A stretch of 64,000 nucleotides of DNA from the NCBI RefSeq assembly GCF_001648175.1, contig NZ_CP015243.1, forward strand, positions 2,790,001 through 2,854,000. The letters run 5' to 3'. The notes under the pieces were generated by a model. It had not been told where the DNA came from. It saw only the letters and a list, made by a program, of their open reading frames with translations, and did no database searches. The DNA is from Halotalea alkalilenta. GTDB lineage: Bacteria > Pseudomonadota > Gammaproteobacteria > Pseudomonadales > Halomonadaceae. Shown one piece after another: positions 36,363 through 45,480 of this stretch (positions within the stretch are counted from its first letter, which is position 1; each line of letters begins with the position of its first letter). Both the position numbers and the translations under genes were made by a program.

Positions 36363-36710
36363 GACGCTCGCTCGGGACGAACGGGCTGGGGCAATGGCGC
36401 TTCCCCGTTCGTGGTGAGCCGGCGAGGGACGAGCCGAGTCGAACCACGGCACCAGCGCCGGACCCGGCCCTTCGATAGGCGTCCCCCAAGTAATGCCGGC
36501 TCGAAGACTTGGCGAGTGGGACGCCGCTCGGAACGAACGGGCTGGGGCAATGGCGCTTCCCCGTTCGTGGTGAGCCGGCGAGGGACGAGCCGAGTCGAAC
36601 CACGGCACCAGCGCCGGACCCGGCCCTTCGATAGGCGTCCCCCCATGTAATGCCGGCTCGAAGACTTGGCGAGTGGGACGCTGCTCGGGACGAACGGGCT
36701 GGGGCAATGG
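36363..36710. repeat. Tandem array of about 157-bp REP-like units, two full and one partial
   Basis: Two near-identical units (36363-36519 and 36520-36676) and a 34-nt start of a third (36677-36710) occupy most of the 599-nt gap between the receptor stop and the biosynthetic operon start. Each full unit contains ACGAACGGG followed 18 nt later by CCCGTTCGT (36377-36385 and 36404-36412 in unit 1). After that come GTGGTGAGCCGGCGAGGGAC, AGTCGAACCACGG and a TTCGATAGGCGTCC end. It resembles REP/BIME-type extragenic elements. Transcripts from the receptor gene into the biosynthetic genes must cross these hairpins. The rest of the gap (36711-36879) shows no gene. Confidence 0.9.
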
Positions 36711-36879
36711 CATCGTGCGTGCCTAAGCAACATCAGATCGCCTGATCGATACCGCCGCTATTCGTGCCTGCATTTCCAATGAAATCCGCTCCTTCTACGA
36801 CGAGTCGGCGCGTGAGCAATGAGCTGGCGCAAAAATCTCTCGACCATGCGCCAGAATGACCATAAATAAAGGACGAACT

Positions 36880-38982
36880 TCAGAAGTCTACGGAATATCC
36901 CACCGTCAGCGTCCTTCCACGACCAGCGAAGTACCGCCGGGGTTCGACCAACGCACTTTGGGAGTAATAGGTGATGTATTGCTTGTCGAACAAGTTGGCC
37001 AACGCAACATTGATTCGCCCCGTTGGCAATTTATAACCCACCGCGGCATCCACCAATAAATAACCATCGAACTCCCTGTCCGCATCATCGAAACTACGAT
37101 CGAACGCATAGTTCGCCTGAACGAAGGAGGACCATTGCGGTGACCAATTCGCTGCCCAGCTACCAATCAACCTATTAGGCGAAACATTCAACCCATCGAG
37201 CTTGGCATCGAGACTTCCATCGTTGTCGCTGTCGTAGCGGCCACGCATGTAGGAATAGGCCAAGGAAAATCGATGCGCTTCTGACAGGCGATAACCGAGC
37301 GATGCCTCGACACCCTCTATCTCGGTTTTCTGTCGACGCGTGACATAAGCATCGCCGACACGATCGACCCGGCTGCCCAAATCCGAGGAGGAGTTGTAGT
37401 AACTGACTTCAGCGTCCCAAGGTCCACGCTCGAAACGCACGCCCGCTTCGATATTGTCGGTGACGATGGGGCGGAGGTCATCGAAATCCGCGAAGGACAT
37501 GCCGTCGGTATTGATCAGTCGCAGCGCGCGGCCTACGTCAGGGATTGCGAAGCCTTCCGAATAGCTTGCAAAGAAGCTCAGCGGCTCGATAGGCGTCCAC
37601 ACCGCACCGTAGTTATAGAGCGTCTCATTGAAACTGCGCTTTCCGCCGGCGACATCGACATTGTTGGCAGCCCAGGTGGTGCGATAGTCATCGGCTCTCA
37701 GTCGGGCATATTCATAGCGAGCGCCGGCTGAAAGTTTAAGGGTGTCGATCGGTGAAAATTCAACCTGGAGGAAGGGGGAAAGATCCGTATAGGAAACCTC
37801 GGGTACATAGGTGCGGCCGGTGCCCCAAAGGTCCTGCTTGGAATCATCGAATAACGTGTCGAAGCCAACCGTGAGTTTGACTCGATCCTGCCAAAGACTG
37901 TCGTTGGTCAGTGCCACCTTGGTGCCATACTTCGATGTCACCGCGCGGGACTGATCATACAAGGTACCCACTGGGGCGATGTTGGGATCCTGGAACGATC
38001 CGGAATTGTCGGCACCGAACAGCGCTTCATAGTCCTGGTAGTAGACCATGGCCGTGAGCGACATGCCGAAGAAATCATAGTTATCGTAGGTCAGGCCCGT
38101 CGTCCAGACGCTGTTGAACGGCGCTTCGCCCGGGGGCGTTCCACGAACAGAGCCCGTCGGGATACCGGCCTCCCTGTCCCCTATCACACTCAGGTAATTA
38201 TTATCACCATCGATGCGATAGCGGTTGATACTCAGCTGCAGTCGCTGATTCTCATCGAACCAGTAACCCAATTTACCGAGGACATCGTAGCTGCGCGAGT
38301 CCATCAAATCACCCTGGGTATTATCCACACCCACGGGATTCCCCCGGCCGTCGAGAAAAAGCCCCTGATCCTCGTAACTGAGCGAGAACAGATAGTCCAG
38401 ATTGCCTGAATTGCCATCGACACCGTAGGTCGTCTTGTAACTCATGGTCTCCGATTTGACCTGGGAGGTCGGCGTCGTGGCTTCGATACTGAAATGCTGA
38501 TTGAAGGATCCTGGGGCCGGGCGCCGAGTGACCAGGTTGATCACGCCCCCGGTCGCACCCACACCGTTACTGGCATTGGCGCCATGGATCACCTCGATGC
38601 GCTCGAGCATCGAGAAATCCACCGTGTGCATCTCCCGCCCGGTGGGGCGCAGCGGATTCGATTGCGGGATACCGTCGATCATGACCAAAGGTGTACGTCC
38701 GCGGAACGTCTCGCCACTCCCGCTCATCTTCTGCCTGCTGGGTGAAAAGGCAGGCAGCAGGTTGCTCAACACCTGTGAAGAGTCCGAGGTGATGTTGAGC
38801 TGCTGCTGGATCTGCTCCCGATCGATGATCGTCACGACCTGCGGGGAGTTTCGCGCCTCGGTATCGGTACGCGTCGCGCTGACCACCAGCTCGTCGAGGC
38901 GCTGGGGCGCATCCCCCTCCTGAGCCTGGGCTGCAGGCAGATAGGCCAAGGATACGATTGGCCACAGAATTCTAATTTTCAT
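36880..38982 (-). CDS. TonB-dependent siderophore receptor
   Basis: This is a 700-residue outer-membrane receptor. A signal peptide ends near residue 20 (AAQA), and a TonB box-like DELVVSATRTD follows at about 30-40. Next come a plug domain (MIDGIPQSNPLRP, ATGGVINLVTRR) and a beta-barrel that ends in the typical aromatic VGYSVDF. ATG 38982 has AGGA upstream; in-frame sequence before it is not signal-like. It should import the ferric form of the siderophore made and taken up by the downstream genes, as Fct does in achromobactin loci. Its composition is less GC-rich than the neighbouring synthetase genes. Confidence 0.95.
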   Translation of the reverse strand: MKIRILWPIVSLAYLPAAQAQEGDAPQRLDELVVSATRTDTEARNSPQVVTIIDREQIQQQLNITSDSSQVLSNLLPAFSPSRQKMSGSGETFRGRTPLVMIDGIPQSNPLRPTGREMHTVDFSMLERIEVIHGANASNGVGATGGVINLVTRRPAPGSFNQHFSIEATTPTSQVKSETMSYKTTYGVDGNSGNLDYLFSLSYEDQGLFLDGRGNPVGVDNTQGDLMDSRSYDVLGKLGYWFDENQRLQLSINRYRIDGDNNYLSVIGDREAGIPTGSVRGTPPGEAPFNSVWTTGLTYDNYDFFGMSLTAMVYYQDYEALFGADNSGSFQDPNIAPVGTLYDQSRAVTSKYGTKVALTNDSLWQDRVKLTVGFDTLFDDSKQDLWGTGRTYVPEVSYTDLSPFLQVEFSPIDTLKLSAGARYEYARLRADDYRTTWAANNVDVAGGKRSFNETLYNYGAVWTPIEPLSFFASYSEGFAIPDVGRALRLINTDGMSFADFDDLRPIVTDNIEAGVRFERGPWDAEVSYYNSSSDLGSRVDRVGDAYVTRRQKTEIEGVEASLGYRLSEAHRFSLAYSYMRGRYDSDNDGSLDAKLDGLNVSPNRLIGSWAANWSPQWSSFVQANYAFDRSFDDADREFDGYLLVDAAVGYKLPTGRINVALANLFDKQYITYYSQSALVEPRRYFAGRGRTLTVGYSVDF

Positions 38983-39101
38983 GAAAAACTTCCTATCCCT
39001 GTCACGTCCCTGAAACCCTGCGCAAAGAGGGCTGAGATACGTTCGGATACCCAGCCCTCCACCGAGGGCGCCACATGGCAAGGCGGAAACTAAAATATAT
39101 T

Positions 39102-39120
39102 CTAAATGATAACCATTGTA
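39102..39120 (-). promoter_or_regulatory. Putative Fur box and AT-rich promoter of the receptor gene
   Basis: The 19 bases read CTAAATGATAACCATTGTA on the plus strand, close to the Fur consensus of inverted ATGATAAT-like hexamers (ATGATAA and CATTGT are kept). It lies in the only strongly AT-rich stretch of this locus (39090-39128), 120 nt upstream of the receptor ATG. Minus-strand TATATT (39098-39103) could be a -10 hexamer overlapping it. Iron-dependent repression of the receptor is the expected outcome. Confidence 0.65.
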
Positions 39121-39237
39121 TTTTTGTTAACGCTCAGGGAGTCCGCAGCAGATGGCCATAGACCTTGGTCCAAGGCATGGACGCACGTGGGAACCCGGGC
39201 ACTTCTGCCCGGGTTCGGAAGCCGGGGTGAGCGTCGA

Positions 39238-40074
39238 CTACGCGACTCGCTCGATCATTTCTCGCCATTGTCGTGGGGACATGCCGCTGCTCGCTTTGAA
39301 GGCCCGAGACAGTGCGGCCTCGCTGGCATATCCGACCTCATGGATGATCAGCTTCAGCGGACGCCCCTGGCGCAGTAGCTGCTGGGTGATGCCGATCCGC
39401 CAACGCTGCAGGTAAAGGCCAGGCGTACAGCCAATGATCTCGCGGAAACTGTTGGCGAACGCACTGCGCGACATGCCCGCACGGGCCGCCAGGGTATCGA
39501 GTGACCACGGCTGCGCCGGCTGCTCGTGGACGGCGACCAATGCGTGTCGCAAACGTGGATGCGCAAGCCCCGCCAGCATGCCCACTTGAGTCTCTCCTCT
39601 CTCCATCAAGTGGCGAAGTATCTGGATCAGGATCACCTCGAACAGCCGATCGAGCACCGCTTGGCGGCCACAGTTGTGCTTGAACGCCTCATCGAACAGT
39701 AGCTCCAGTACGCCTGCGACACCGTCCAACTCATCCAACGGCAGACAGATGAACGCCGGCAGCGCCGCGGCGATCGGATTCGCAGGCGCTGCGTCGAAGC
39801 TCAATCGGGCGCAGACGAAGTCGGCTCCTCGCTCTGGGTCAGTGATGAACCTATGCGCCATCGGCCGGGGGTAGAGCAGCAGGCTGGGCCGGGTGATGCG
39901 CAACGCGACCCGACCGCCCTCGTGGCTGACATCGACCTTCCCATCGCGGATCAGGTGCAGCTGGCCGGTGTCGCCTTCAGGACGCAGGTCGTTGACGCCG
40001 CACAGGGCGCCTGCGTGGAAGGTCTTCGCTCTGACGGAGAAGTGCGCGAGCAGCGCCTCGAGTCGATCGGGCAT
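39238..40074 (-). CDS. AraC-family regulator with N-terminal cupin domain
   Basis: This is a 278-residue regulator with an N-terminal cupin-type sensor domain (about residues 1-170, with YPRPMAHRF). The C-terminal AraC HTH domain (about 180-275) includes WSLDTLAARAGMSRSAFANSFRE and the second helix pair GYASEAALSRAFKASSGMSPRQWR. ATG 40074 has AGGAG seven bases upstream; a TTG at 40092 is rejected. It is upstream of the receptor on the same strand and divergent from an alpha/beta hydrolase gene. Cupin-type AraC genes are often paired with a divergent enzyme gene, so it may control the hydrolase, the receptor or both. Confidence 0.93.
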   Translation of the reverse strand: MPDRLEALLAHFSVRAKTFHAGALCGVNDLRPEGDTGQLHLIRDGKVDVSHEGGRVALRITRPSLLLYPRPMAHRFITDPERGADFVCARLSFDAAPANPIAAALPAFICLPLDELDGVAGVLELLFDEAFKHNCGRQAVLDRLFEVILIQILRHLMERGETQVGMLAGLAHPRLRHALVAVHEQPAQPWSLDTLAARAGMSRSAFANSFREIIGCTPGLYLQRWRIGITQQLLRQGRPLKLIIHEVGYASEAALSRAFKASSGMSPRQWREMIERVA

Positions 40075-40205
40075 GAAAACACTCCTGATCAATTTTTTAG
40101 CATTTTAAGCCACCAAACGTACATAAAACAGCGGCAAAGTGAGCACTGCCATCCCGGCATCACTTGGCGATCACTTAGCAATAGCGCCTCCATGAGGAAA
40201 ATCCC

Positions 40206-41171
40206 ATGAATGCACTGCAACGCTCTTTGCTGCTGTCGGCGCTCACGTTGGCCTCTTTGATACCAGCCGGTGGTGCTCAGGCAGGCGATTCACAAACCGC
40301 CACCGCGACTCTCACATCACCCGAGGACATCGAAATGAACGTCAACTACATCACTACCCAAGACGGCGTGCAGCTTTACTACAAGGACTGGGGACCCAAG
40401 AACGGCCCGGTCGTCACCTTCAGCCACGGCTGGCCACTGAGCTCGGACAGCTGGGAATCCCAGATGCTGTTCCTGGCCTCCCAAGGTTATCGGGTCGTGG
40501 CCCACGACCGCCGTGGCCATGGGCGTTCAAGCCAGCCTTGGGATGGCAACGACATGGATCATTACGCCGATGATCTCGCCAGTGTGATCGAACACCTGGA
40601 TCTCAATGACGTGACCCTGGTCGGCTTCTCGACCGGCGGCGGCGAAGTGGCGCGCTACATCGGCCGTCACAGCACCGGGCGGGTCAAGAAAGCCGTGCTG
40701 GTCAGCGCGGTGCCACCGCTGATGCTGAAAACCGAAGACAATCCGCAGGGCCTTCCAATCGAAGTATTCGATGGCCTGCGCCAGGCGTCGCTGGAGAACC
40801 GCTCGCAACTGTATCTGGATCTGGCATCCGGTCCCTTCTTCGGCTTCAACCGCGCCGATGCGCAGCCCTCCCAAGGCCTGATAAATTCATTCTGGGTCCA
40901 GGGCATGCAAGGGGGACACAAGAATACCTACGACTCGATCGCCGCATTCTCCGCCACCGACTTCCGCGAAGACCTGCAAAAGTTCGATATTCCCACCCTG
41001 GTGATCCATGGGGACGATGACCAGGTCGTCCCGATCGATACTTCTGGGCGTGCCTCGGCCGCCTTGATCAGCGACTCGGAGCTGATCGTTTACCCCGGCG
41101 CCCCCCATGGCCTGACCGACACCCACAAAGAAAGGCTCAACCAGGACCTGCTCACCTTTCTCAAGCGTTGA
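40206..41171 (+). CDS. Secreted alpha/beta hydrolase, non-heme chloroperoxidase-like
   Basis: This is a 321-residue alpha/beta hydrolase of the bromo/chloroperoxidase-esterase group. The catalytic triad is visible as Ser in VGFSTGGGE, Asp in [10 protein letters not shown] and His in [21 protein letters not shown] provides the oxyanion loop. Unlike most relatives it carries an N-terminal Sec signal (hydrophobic stretch ending GGAQA, about residue 26), so it should act in the periplasm. A core-length protein could also start at ATG 40335. ATG 40206 has AGGA upstream. It is divergent from the AraC gene, beside the siderophore locus. Confidence 0.92.
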   Translation: MNALQRSLLLSALTLASLIPAGGAQAGDSQTATATLTSPEDIEMNVNYITTQDGVQLYYKDWGPKNGPVVTFSHGWPLSSDSWESQMLFLASQGYRVVAHDRRGHGRSSQPWDGNDMDHYADDLASVIEHLDLNDVTLVGFSTGGGEVARYIGRHSTGRVKKAVLVSAVPPLMLKTEDNPQGLPIEVFDGLRQASLENRSQLYLDLASGPFFGFNRADAQPSQGLINSFWVQGMQGGHKNTYDSIAAFSATDFREDLQKFDIPTLVIHGDDDQVVPIDTSGRASAALISDSELIVYPGAPHGLTDTHKERLNQDLLTFLKR

Positions 41172-41515
41172 TCGGCCGCTTTACGCGGCTGCTCGCACCA
41201 TCAGCAGAGCCTGGCGCAAAAGCGGGGCCATCCGTCGCTCAGCGCAGATCGACCAGCACCCGGACCGACGGGGGCGTTGCGAATCCCGCAGCGCCCCCGG
41301 CTGCTCTGCGGCAGACGACCGCGGCGGGAGCGCCGGAATCCAGCGCCAGGAAAAAGTCAGCCCGCTGGGCTATGGTAGATCCAAGCCATCGGCTATCAGC
41401 CTGTCGATGGCAGGTTTTCGATCCATGGAAAGGCTCGACAGCGATTTGAAACATCGCCACTCGCGACGATCGATCCCCACTTGCTGCCATCGCATTCTTC
41501 GTACGGGAGCCCACC
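41172..41515. other. Intergenic region without a recognisable gene
   Basis: These 344 nt lie between the hydrolase and crtZ. Only short, unsupported reading frames on both strands are present. A weak hairpin (GCCGC/GCGGC near 41173-41187) follows the hydrolase stop. The last 10 nt hold GGGAG, the probable ribosome site of crtZ. I see no repeat or RNA gene. Confidence 0.6.
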
Positions 41516-42016
41516 ATGCCGATGCTGTTCGACGCAATGATTCCGGCCTTTATCGTTATATTCACGATAGTGATCATGGAATGCATCGCTACAGCGGTTC
41601 ATAAATACATCATGCATGGTTGGGGATGGGGCTGGCATAAGTCGCACCATGAACAGCATGATCACGTATTCGAAAAAAACGATCTTTTTGCCTTGGCCTT
41701 TTCCGCACTCGCCATCGTCCTGTTCATCATCGGGATGTACAACTGGGTCATCTGGTGGATAGCGATCGGCGTCACCGCCTACGGGGCCATTTACTTTCTC
41801 ATGCATGATGTGCTGGTGCATCGCAGATGGGGACCCGTCTATTTACCTCGCAAAGGTTACTTGAAACGCATTTATCAGGCCCATCGGCTACATCATGTCA
41901 AGAACACCCGAACGGGCTGCGTCTCTTTCGGTTTCATTTATGCCAAGCCGATCGACAAGCTGCTGAAGAACCTGCGTATCGAGCGTAAGGGGCATCGTTC
42001 CACCCGACGAAGATAA
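41516..42016 (+). CDS. crtZ: Beta-carotene hydroxylase (CrtZ)
   Basis: This is a 166-residue membrane di-iron hydroxylase that converts beta-carotene to zeaxanthin through beta-cryptoxanthin. The histidine clusters are clear: His29 and His34 (VHKYIMHGWGWGW), then HKSHHEQHDH at 41-50, FLMHDVLVHRRWGP and AHRLHHVKN. Four hydrophobic segments match the fatty acid hydroxylase-like fold. ATG 41516 gives the family length. It is 124 nt upstream of crtE on the same strand and is probably co-transcribed, although a promoter in that gap is possible. Confidence 0.95.
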   Translation: MPMLFDAMIPAFIVIFTIVIMECIATAVHKYIMHGWGWGWHKSHHEQHDHVFEKNDLFALAFSALAIVLFIIGMYNWVIWWIAIGVTAYGAIYFLMHDVLVHRRWGPVYLPRKGYLKRIYQAHRLHHVKNTRTGCVSFGFIYAKPIDKLLKNLRIERKGHRSTRRR

Positions 42017-42140
42017 ATGAACGAGCGCTTACCACGCCCTATTGTTCCTACTCCACTACTACAAGCTGATTTAAGCTGAGAAAGCGTGCTTTCCAGAGCC
42101 GCTGCTATGCTGTATCCACGCTCGGGTGCAAGGAGCACCG

Positions 42141-43079
42141 ATGAAGACCCATCAAGGAGAGGCCGTGATGACAGCGCGAGCAACCGCCCGCCCTTTGCCG
42201 CTTCAGAAATTCGAAGACGATCTCGTCGCCACCATGTGGCTAGGTCTCGATGAGGGCGCCGAAGCCATCGACAGTGGGCACCTGATCGCTGCGTTGACTC
42301 ATCATATCAACGGTGGGGGAAGCAGGATTCGCGCTCGCCTCGCCCACCACTGCGCGCTGCAACTGATGATCGAAGAGCCTGATGCGCTGCGGTTGGCCGC
42401 GCTTTGCGAGCTTTTGCACAGCGCCTCTTTGATCCATGACGACCTTTCCGATCATGCCCAGATACGTCGCGAAGTACCCAGCGTGAACCATGCCTTCGGG
42501 GAGGATACGGCGCTTTGCCTGGGCGATCTTTTCATCAGCGCGGCATATGCGATGGCCGCACGGCTCGAGCGCGCCGACTTGCCGCTGGCCGCGCTGCTGC
42601 AACTGATCCATCGCGCCATCACCTTGACCATCCATGGCCAGCTATCGGCATCACTGTCGAGCTCTAAACCCAAGCTCGAGCATTCGATTGCCGCGGCCTG
42701 CGCCAAGACCGCGCCGCTTTTTTCCCTGGCGCTGGAGCTGCCCCTCTTGGTGGCCGGTGAACGCAAGGCACAACCGCTCGCGCGCCGTGCCTGCGAACAC
42801 TTCGCCCTCGCCTATCAATTGCTCGATGATCTTGACGATTACGATGACGACATGGCACTGGACCCGGAGCGGGGCAATGGAAACCTGGTGCGTAGTTTCG
42901 AACGTGAACTGCCGGGCAGTGCCAAGGAGCACGCGACGACGCTGCTGCATCAATGCCTGGGCCAAGCGAGCGCCGAGGCGGACCTGCTGCCGCACGGCAT
43001 CGGCGGCGGACTGAAAAGCGCTGTACAACAGCTGGCGGCTACGGCTTTGCATCGCACCCACCAGAGCGCATACGCATGA
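42141..43079 (+). CDS. crtE: Geranylgeranyl/polyprenyl diphosphate synthase, divergent (CrtE)
   Basis: This is a 312-residue polyprenyl synthetase in the crtE position, expected to make GGPP for carotenoids. The first Asp-rich motif is DDLSD (residues 100-104), without the two-residue insertion usual in bacterial CrtE, and the second region is LLDDLDDYDDD. The usual GGKRxRP near the N-terminus is replaced by GGGSRIRARL. ATG 42141 has AAGGAG five bases upstream; ATG 42168 also has a good site. It overlaps crtI by ATGA. The motif changes make chain length uncertain, but cluster context supports GGPP. Confidence 0.88.
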   Translation: MKTHQGEAVMTARATARPLPLQKFEDDLVATMWLGLDEGAEAIDSGHLIAALTHHINGGGSRIRARLAHHCALQLMIEEPDALRLAALCELLHSASLIHDDLSDHAQIRREVPSVNHAFGEDTALCLGDLFISAAYAMAARLERADLPLAALLQLIHRAITLTIHGQLSASLSSSKPKLEHSIAAACAKTAPLFSLALELPLLVAGERKAQPLARRACEHFALAYQLLDDLDDYDDDMALDPERGNGNLVRSFERELPGSAKEHATTLLHQCLGQASAEADLLPHGIGGGLKSAVQQLAATALHRTHQSAYA

Positions 43080-44542
43080 GCCGAGCGCTGGTGATCGGCG
43101 CAGGCTTCGGGGGTATGGCGGCGGCTCTCAGGGCTCGTGCCAAAGGCTACGAGGTGACCTTGATCGAGCGCTGTGAACGGCTCGGCGGCCGCGCCCAGGT
43201 ATTCGAGCAGGACGGCTATCGTTTCGATGCCGGACCGACGGTGATCACCGCGCCCTTCCTGATCGAAGAGTTGTTCTCCCTATTCGGGGAACGATTGGAA
43301 GATTCGCTCGAGATGATCGCCCTGGATACCTGGTATGCGTTTCGGTTTCCCGACGGCGATCGCTTCGCCTACGGTGCCGACATGAGCCGCACCGAGGCAC
43401 AGATCGCGAGGATCTCTCCGCCAGACGTCGAGGGCTATCACCGCCTGATGGAAACATCGCGCGAGATATTCGAACTTGGGTTCGAGCAGCTGGCCGCACG
43501 CCCTTTCGACCGTTTTACCACCATGACCGCGCAAGTGCCGGCACTGTTGAAGCTACGCAGCTACAAAAGCGTATGGGGCTTGGTCGCCGACCATATCAAG
43601 CACCAGAAACTGCGCGAGGCGTTCACCATCTCCCCACTGCTGGTCGGCGGCCATCCGTTTCGTACCACCAGCATCTATGCGTTGATCCTCTATCTCGAAC
43701 GCAAATGGGGAGTGCATTTCCCGCGCGGCGGCACCGGGGCGCTGGTCGATGCGCTCGCATCACTGATCACCCGACAGGGCATTACGGTACGAACCGGCAC
43801 CACCGTCCGGCGCATCCTGGTACGACATGGCCGCGCCATTGGCGTCGAGCTCGAGGACGGCGAGCGTCTAGAGGCGGACGAGGTGATCAGCGATGTCGAC
43901 CCAACCTACCTCTACACCCAAATGCTCGATGTGGTGGCGCCGTCGGCAAGGCTGAAACTTCGCGTCGCCGACTACTCGATGGGCCTGTTCGTGCTCTATT
44001 TCGGCACCAACCGCCAATGGCCCGAGATCGACCACCACACGATCTCGCTGGGCCCGCGCTACCGCGGCCTGCTCGACGACATTTTCATTCACCGTAGGCT
44101 CGCACCGGATTTTTCGCTCTACCTGCATCGTCCCACCGCCACCGACGCCAGTTTCGCTCCCGCAGGCCACGACGCTTTCTACGTGCTCGTTCCGGTGCCC
44201 AACCTGCTGGGCAACGTCGATTGGCACGCCGAGAAGGAGCGCTTCGCCGAGCGGATCATCGCGGCGCTCGACGCCACCCTGCTGCCGGGCCTGCGGGAGA
44301 GCCTGACCGTGCAGTTCTCGATGACCCCCTTGGACTTCGAGCAGCGCTACCTGAGTCGGCACGGCAGCGGCTTTTCGATCGCGCCGCGCTTCAGGCAGTC
44401 GGCATGGTTCCGCTTTCACAATCGCGCCGAGGGTCTCGAGCATCTATACCTCGTAGGTGCGGGAACCCACCCTGGCGCTGGAGTGCCGGGGGTCCTGTCG
44501 AGCGCCAAGCTGGTCGGTGAACTGCTGCCGGAGGCATCATGA
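43076..44542 (+). CDS. crtI: Phytoene desaturase (CrtI)
   Basis: This is a 488-residue FAD-dependent desaturase that converts phytoene to lycopene. The N-terminal dinucleotide motif GAGFGG (residues 8-13) is followed by the ERCERLGGRAQVFEQDGYRFDAGPT region. The C-terminal carotenoid-dehydrogenase signature is VGAGTHPGAGVPGVLSSAKL. ATG 43076 overlaps the crtE stop and the gene ends in an ATGA overlap with crtB, showing a translationally coupled operon. The product is expected at the membrane surface. Confidence 0.95.
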   Translation: MSRALVIGAGFGGMAAALRARAKGYEVTLIERCERLGGRAQVFEQDGYRFDAGPTVITAPFLIEELFSLFGERLEDSLEMIALDTWYAFRFPDGDRFAYGADMSRTEAQIARISPPDVEGYHRLMETSREIFELGFEQLAARPFDRFTTMTAQVPALLKLRSYKSVWGLVADHIKHQKLREAFTISPLLVGGHPFRTTSIYALILYLERKWGVHFPRGGTGALVDALASLITRQGITVRTGTTVRRILVRHGRAIGVELEDGERLEADEVISDVDPTYLYTQMLDVVAPSARLKLRVADYSMGLFVLYFGTNRQWPEIDHHTISLGPRYRGLLDDIFIHRRLAPDFSLYLHRPTATDASFAPAGHDAFYVLVPVPNLLGNVDWHAEKERFAERIIAALDATLLPGLRESLTVQFSMTPLDFEQRYLSRHGSGFSIAPRFRQSAWFRFHNRAEGLEHLYLVGAGTHPGAGVPGVLSSAKLVGELLPEAS

Positions 44543-45480
44543 ACGACCAAGAGAGAGTGGATGCCGATGACGCCCTGGCCACGCTCGGACGACACGGCAA
44601 GTCGTTTCGCTTCGCGAGCCTTCTGATGCCAAAGCGCGATGCCGAGGATGCCGCCCGGCTCTACACGGTCTGCCGCCACATCGACGATCTCGCCGACGAG
44701 TCCGAGCCCACCGCCCGGCCGGCCGCACTGGCGCGACTTGCACGAATACGCCAGGAGTTGACCGCCGGCGCAGCGGTCACCGACCCGCTGGCAGTGGTCC
44801 TTCACCAGCTCGCCGAGCGTCGCGGCATCGACCTCGACGCGGCGGACCATCTGATCTCGGCGATGATCTCGGACGCCGAGCGACCGGCGCTGATCGAGGA
44901 TAGCGCCGCATTGATACGCTATTGCTATGGAGCCGCGGGCAGTGTCGGCGTGATGATGGCACCGCTGGTCGACGCGCCTCGCCATGCGCAGCCGTTCGCC
45001 GTCGATCTGGGACTTGCCATGCAGATGACCAACATCGCGCGCGACATCGCAGAAGACGCAGCGATGGGGCGCCGCTACCTGCCAGCGAGCTGGGTCGATG
45101 GGCTGTCGCCCGAGCGCATACTCACCGGCCGTGAAGAGCCGACGATTCGCGCCATCGTCTCCAGTGCCATGGCAAGGCTGCTCGACCTGGCGGAGTGCTA
45201 CTACGCCAGCGCCGCCGAGGGAATCCAAGCCATCCCAGGCCGCAACCGGGTAGCGATCAGGGTCGCGGCGGTGGTCTATCGCCAGATCGGCCTCGAACTC
45301 GCCGCCACCCAGCACAACTGGTGGCAGGGACGCATGCGGATCGGCATCGCCGGCAAGCTGCGCTGCACGCTGAGCGATACGCTCGGGCGCCGCGGTATAC
45401 GTCCGCGCGGCGTACCCCATGATCCCCTGTTGCACCGTGTGATCGCGGGCAGGCCGGGATGCGCAGCAGCGCCCGAATGA
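44539..45480 (+). CDS. crtB: Phytoene synthase (CrtB)
   Basis: This 313-residue squalene/phytoene synthase condenses two GGPP to phytoene. The first Asp-rich motif is DDLADE at residues 49-54, the second is NIARDIAEDAAMGRRYLP, and SFRFASLLMP near the N-terminus is typical of the family. Its start and stop both overlap neighbours by ATGA. All residues I expect at the active-site aspartates are present. Confidence 0.95.
   Translation: MNDQERVDADDALATLGRHGKSFRFASLLMPKRDAEDAARLYTVCRHIDDLADESEPTARPAALARLARIRQELTAGAAVTDPLAVVLHQLAERRGIDLDAADHLISAMISDAERPALIEDSAALIRYCYGAAGSVGVMMAPLVDAPRHAQPFAVDLGLAMQMTNIARDIAEDAAMGRRYLPASWVDGLSPERILTGREEPTIRAIVSSAMARLLDLAECYYASAAEGIQAIPGRNRVAIRVAAVVYRQIGLELAATQHNWWQGRMRIGIAGKLRCTLSDTLGRRGIRPRGVPHDPLLHRVIAGRPGCAAAPE

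Noticed and set aside
36363..36710. CRISPR array
   Set aside because: The repeated unit is about 157 bp with no unique spacers between short repeats, and no cas gene is present.
36277..36733. Overlapping frames on both strands with internally repeated protein sequence
   Set aside because: They are translations of the tandem REP-like repeat, not genes; no ribosome site or coding bias supports them.
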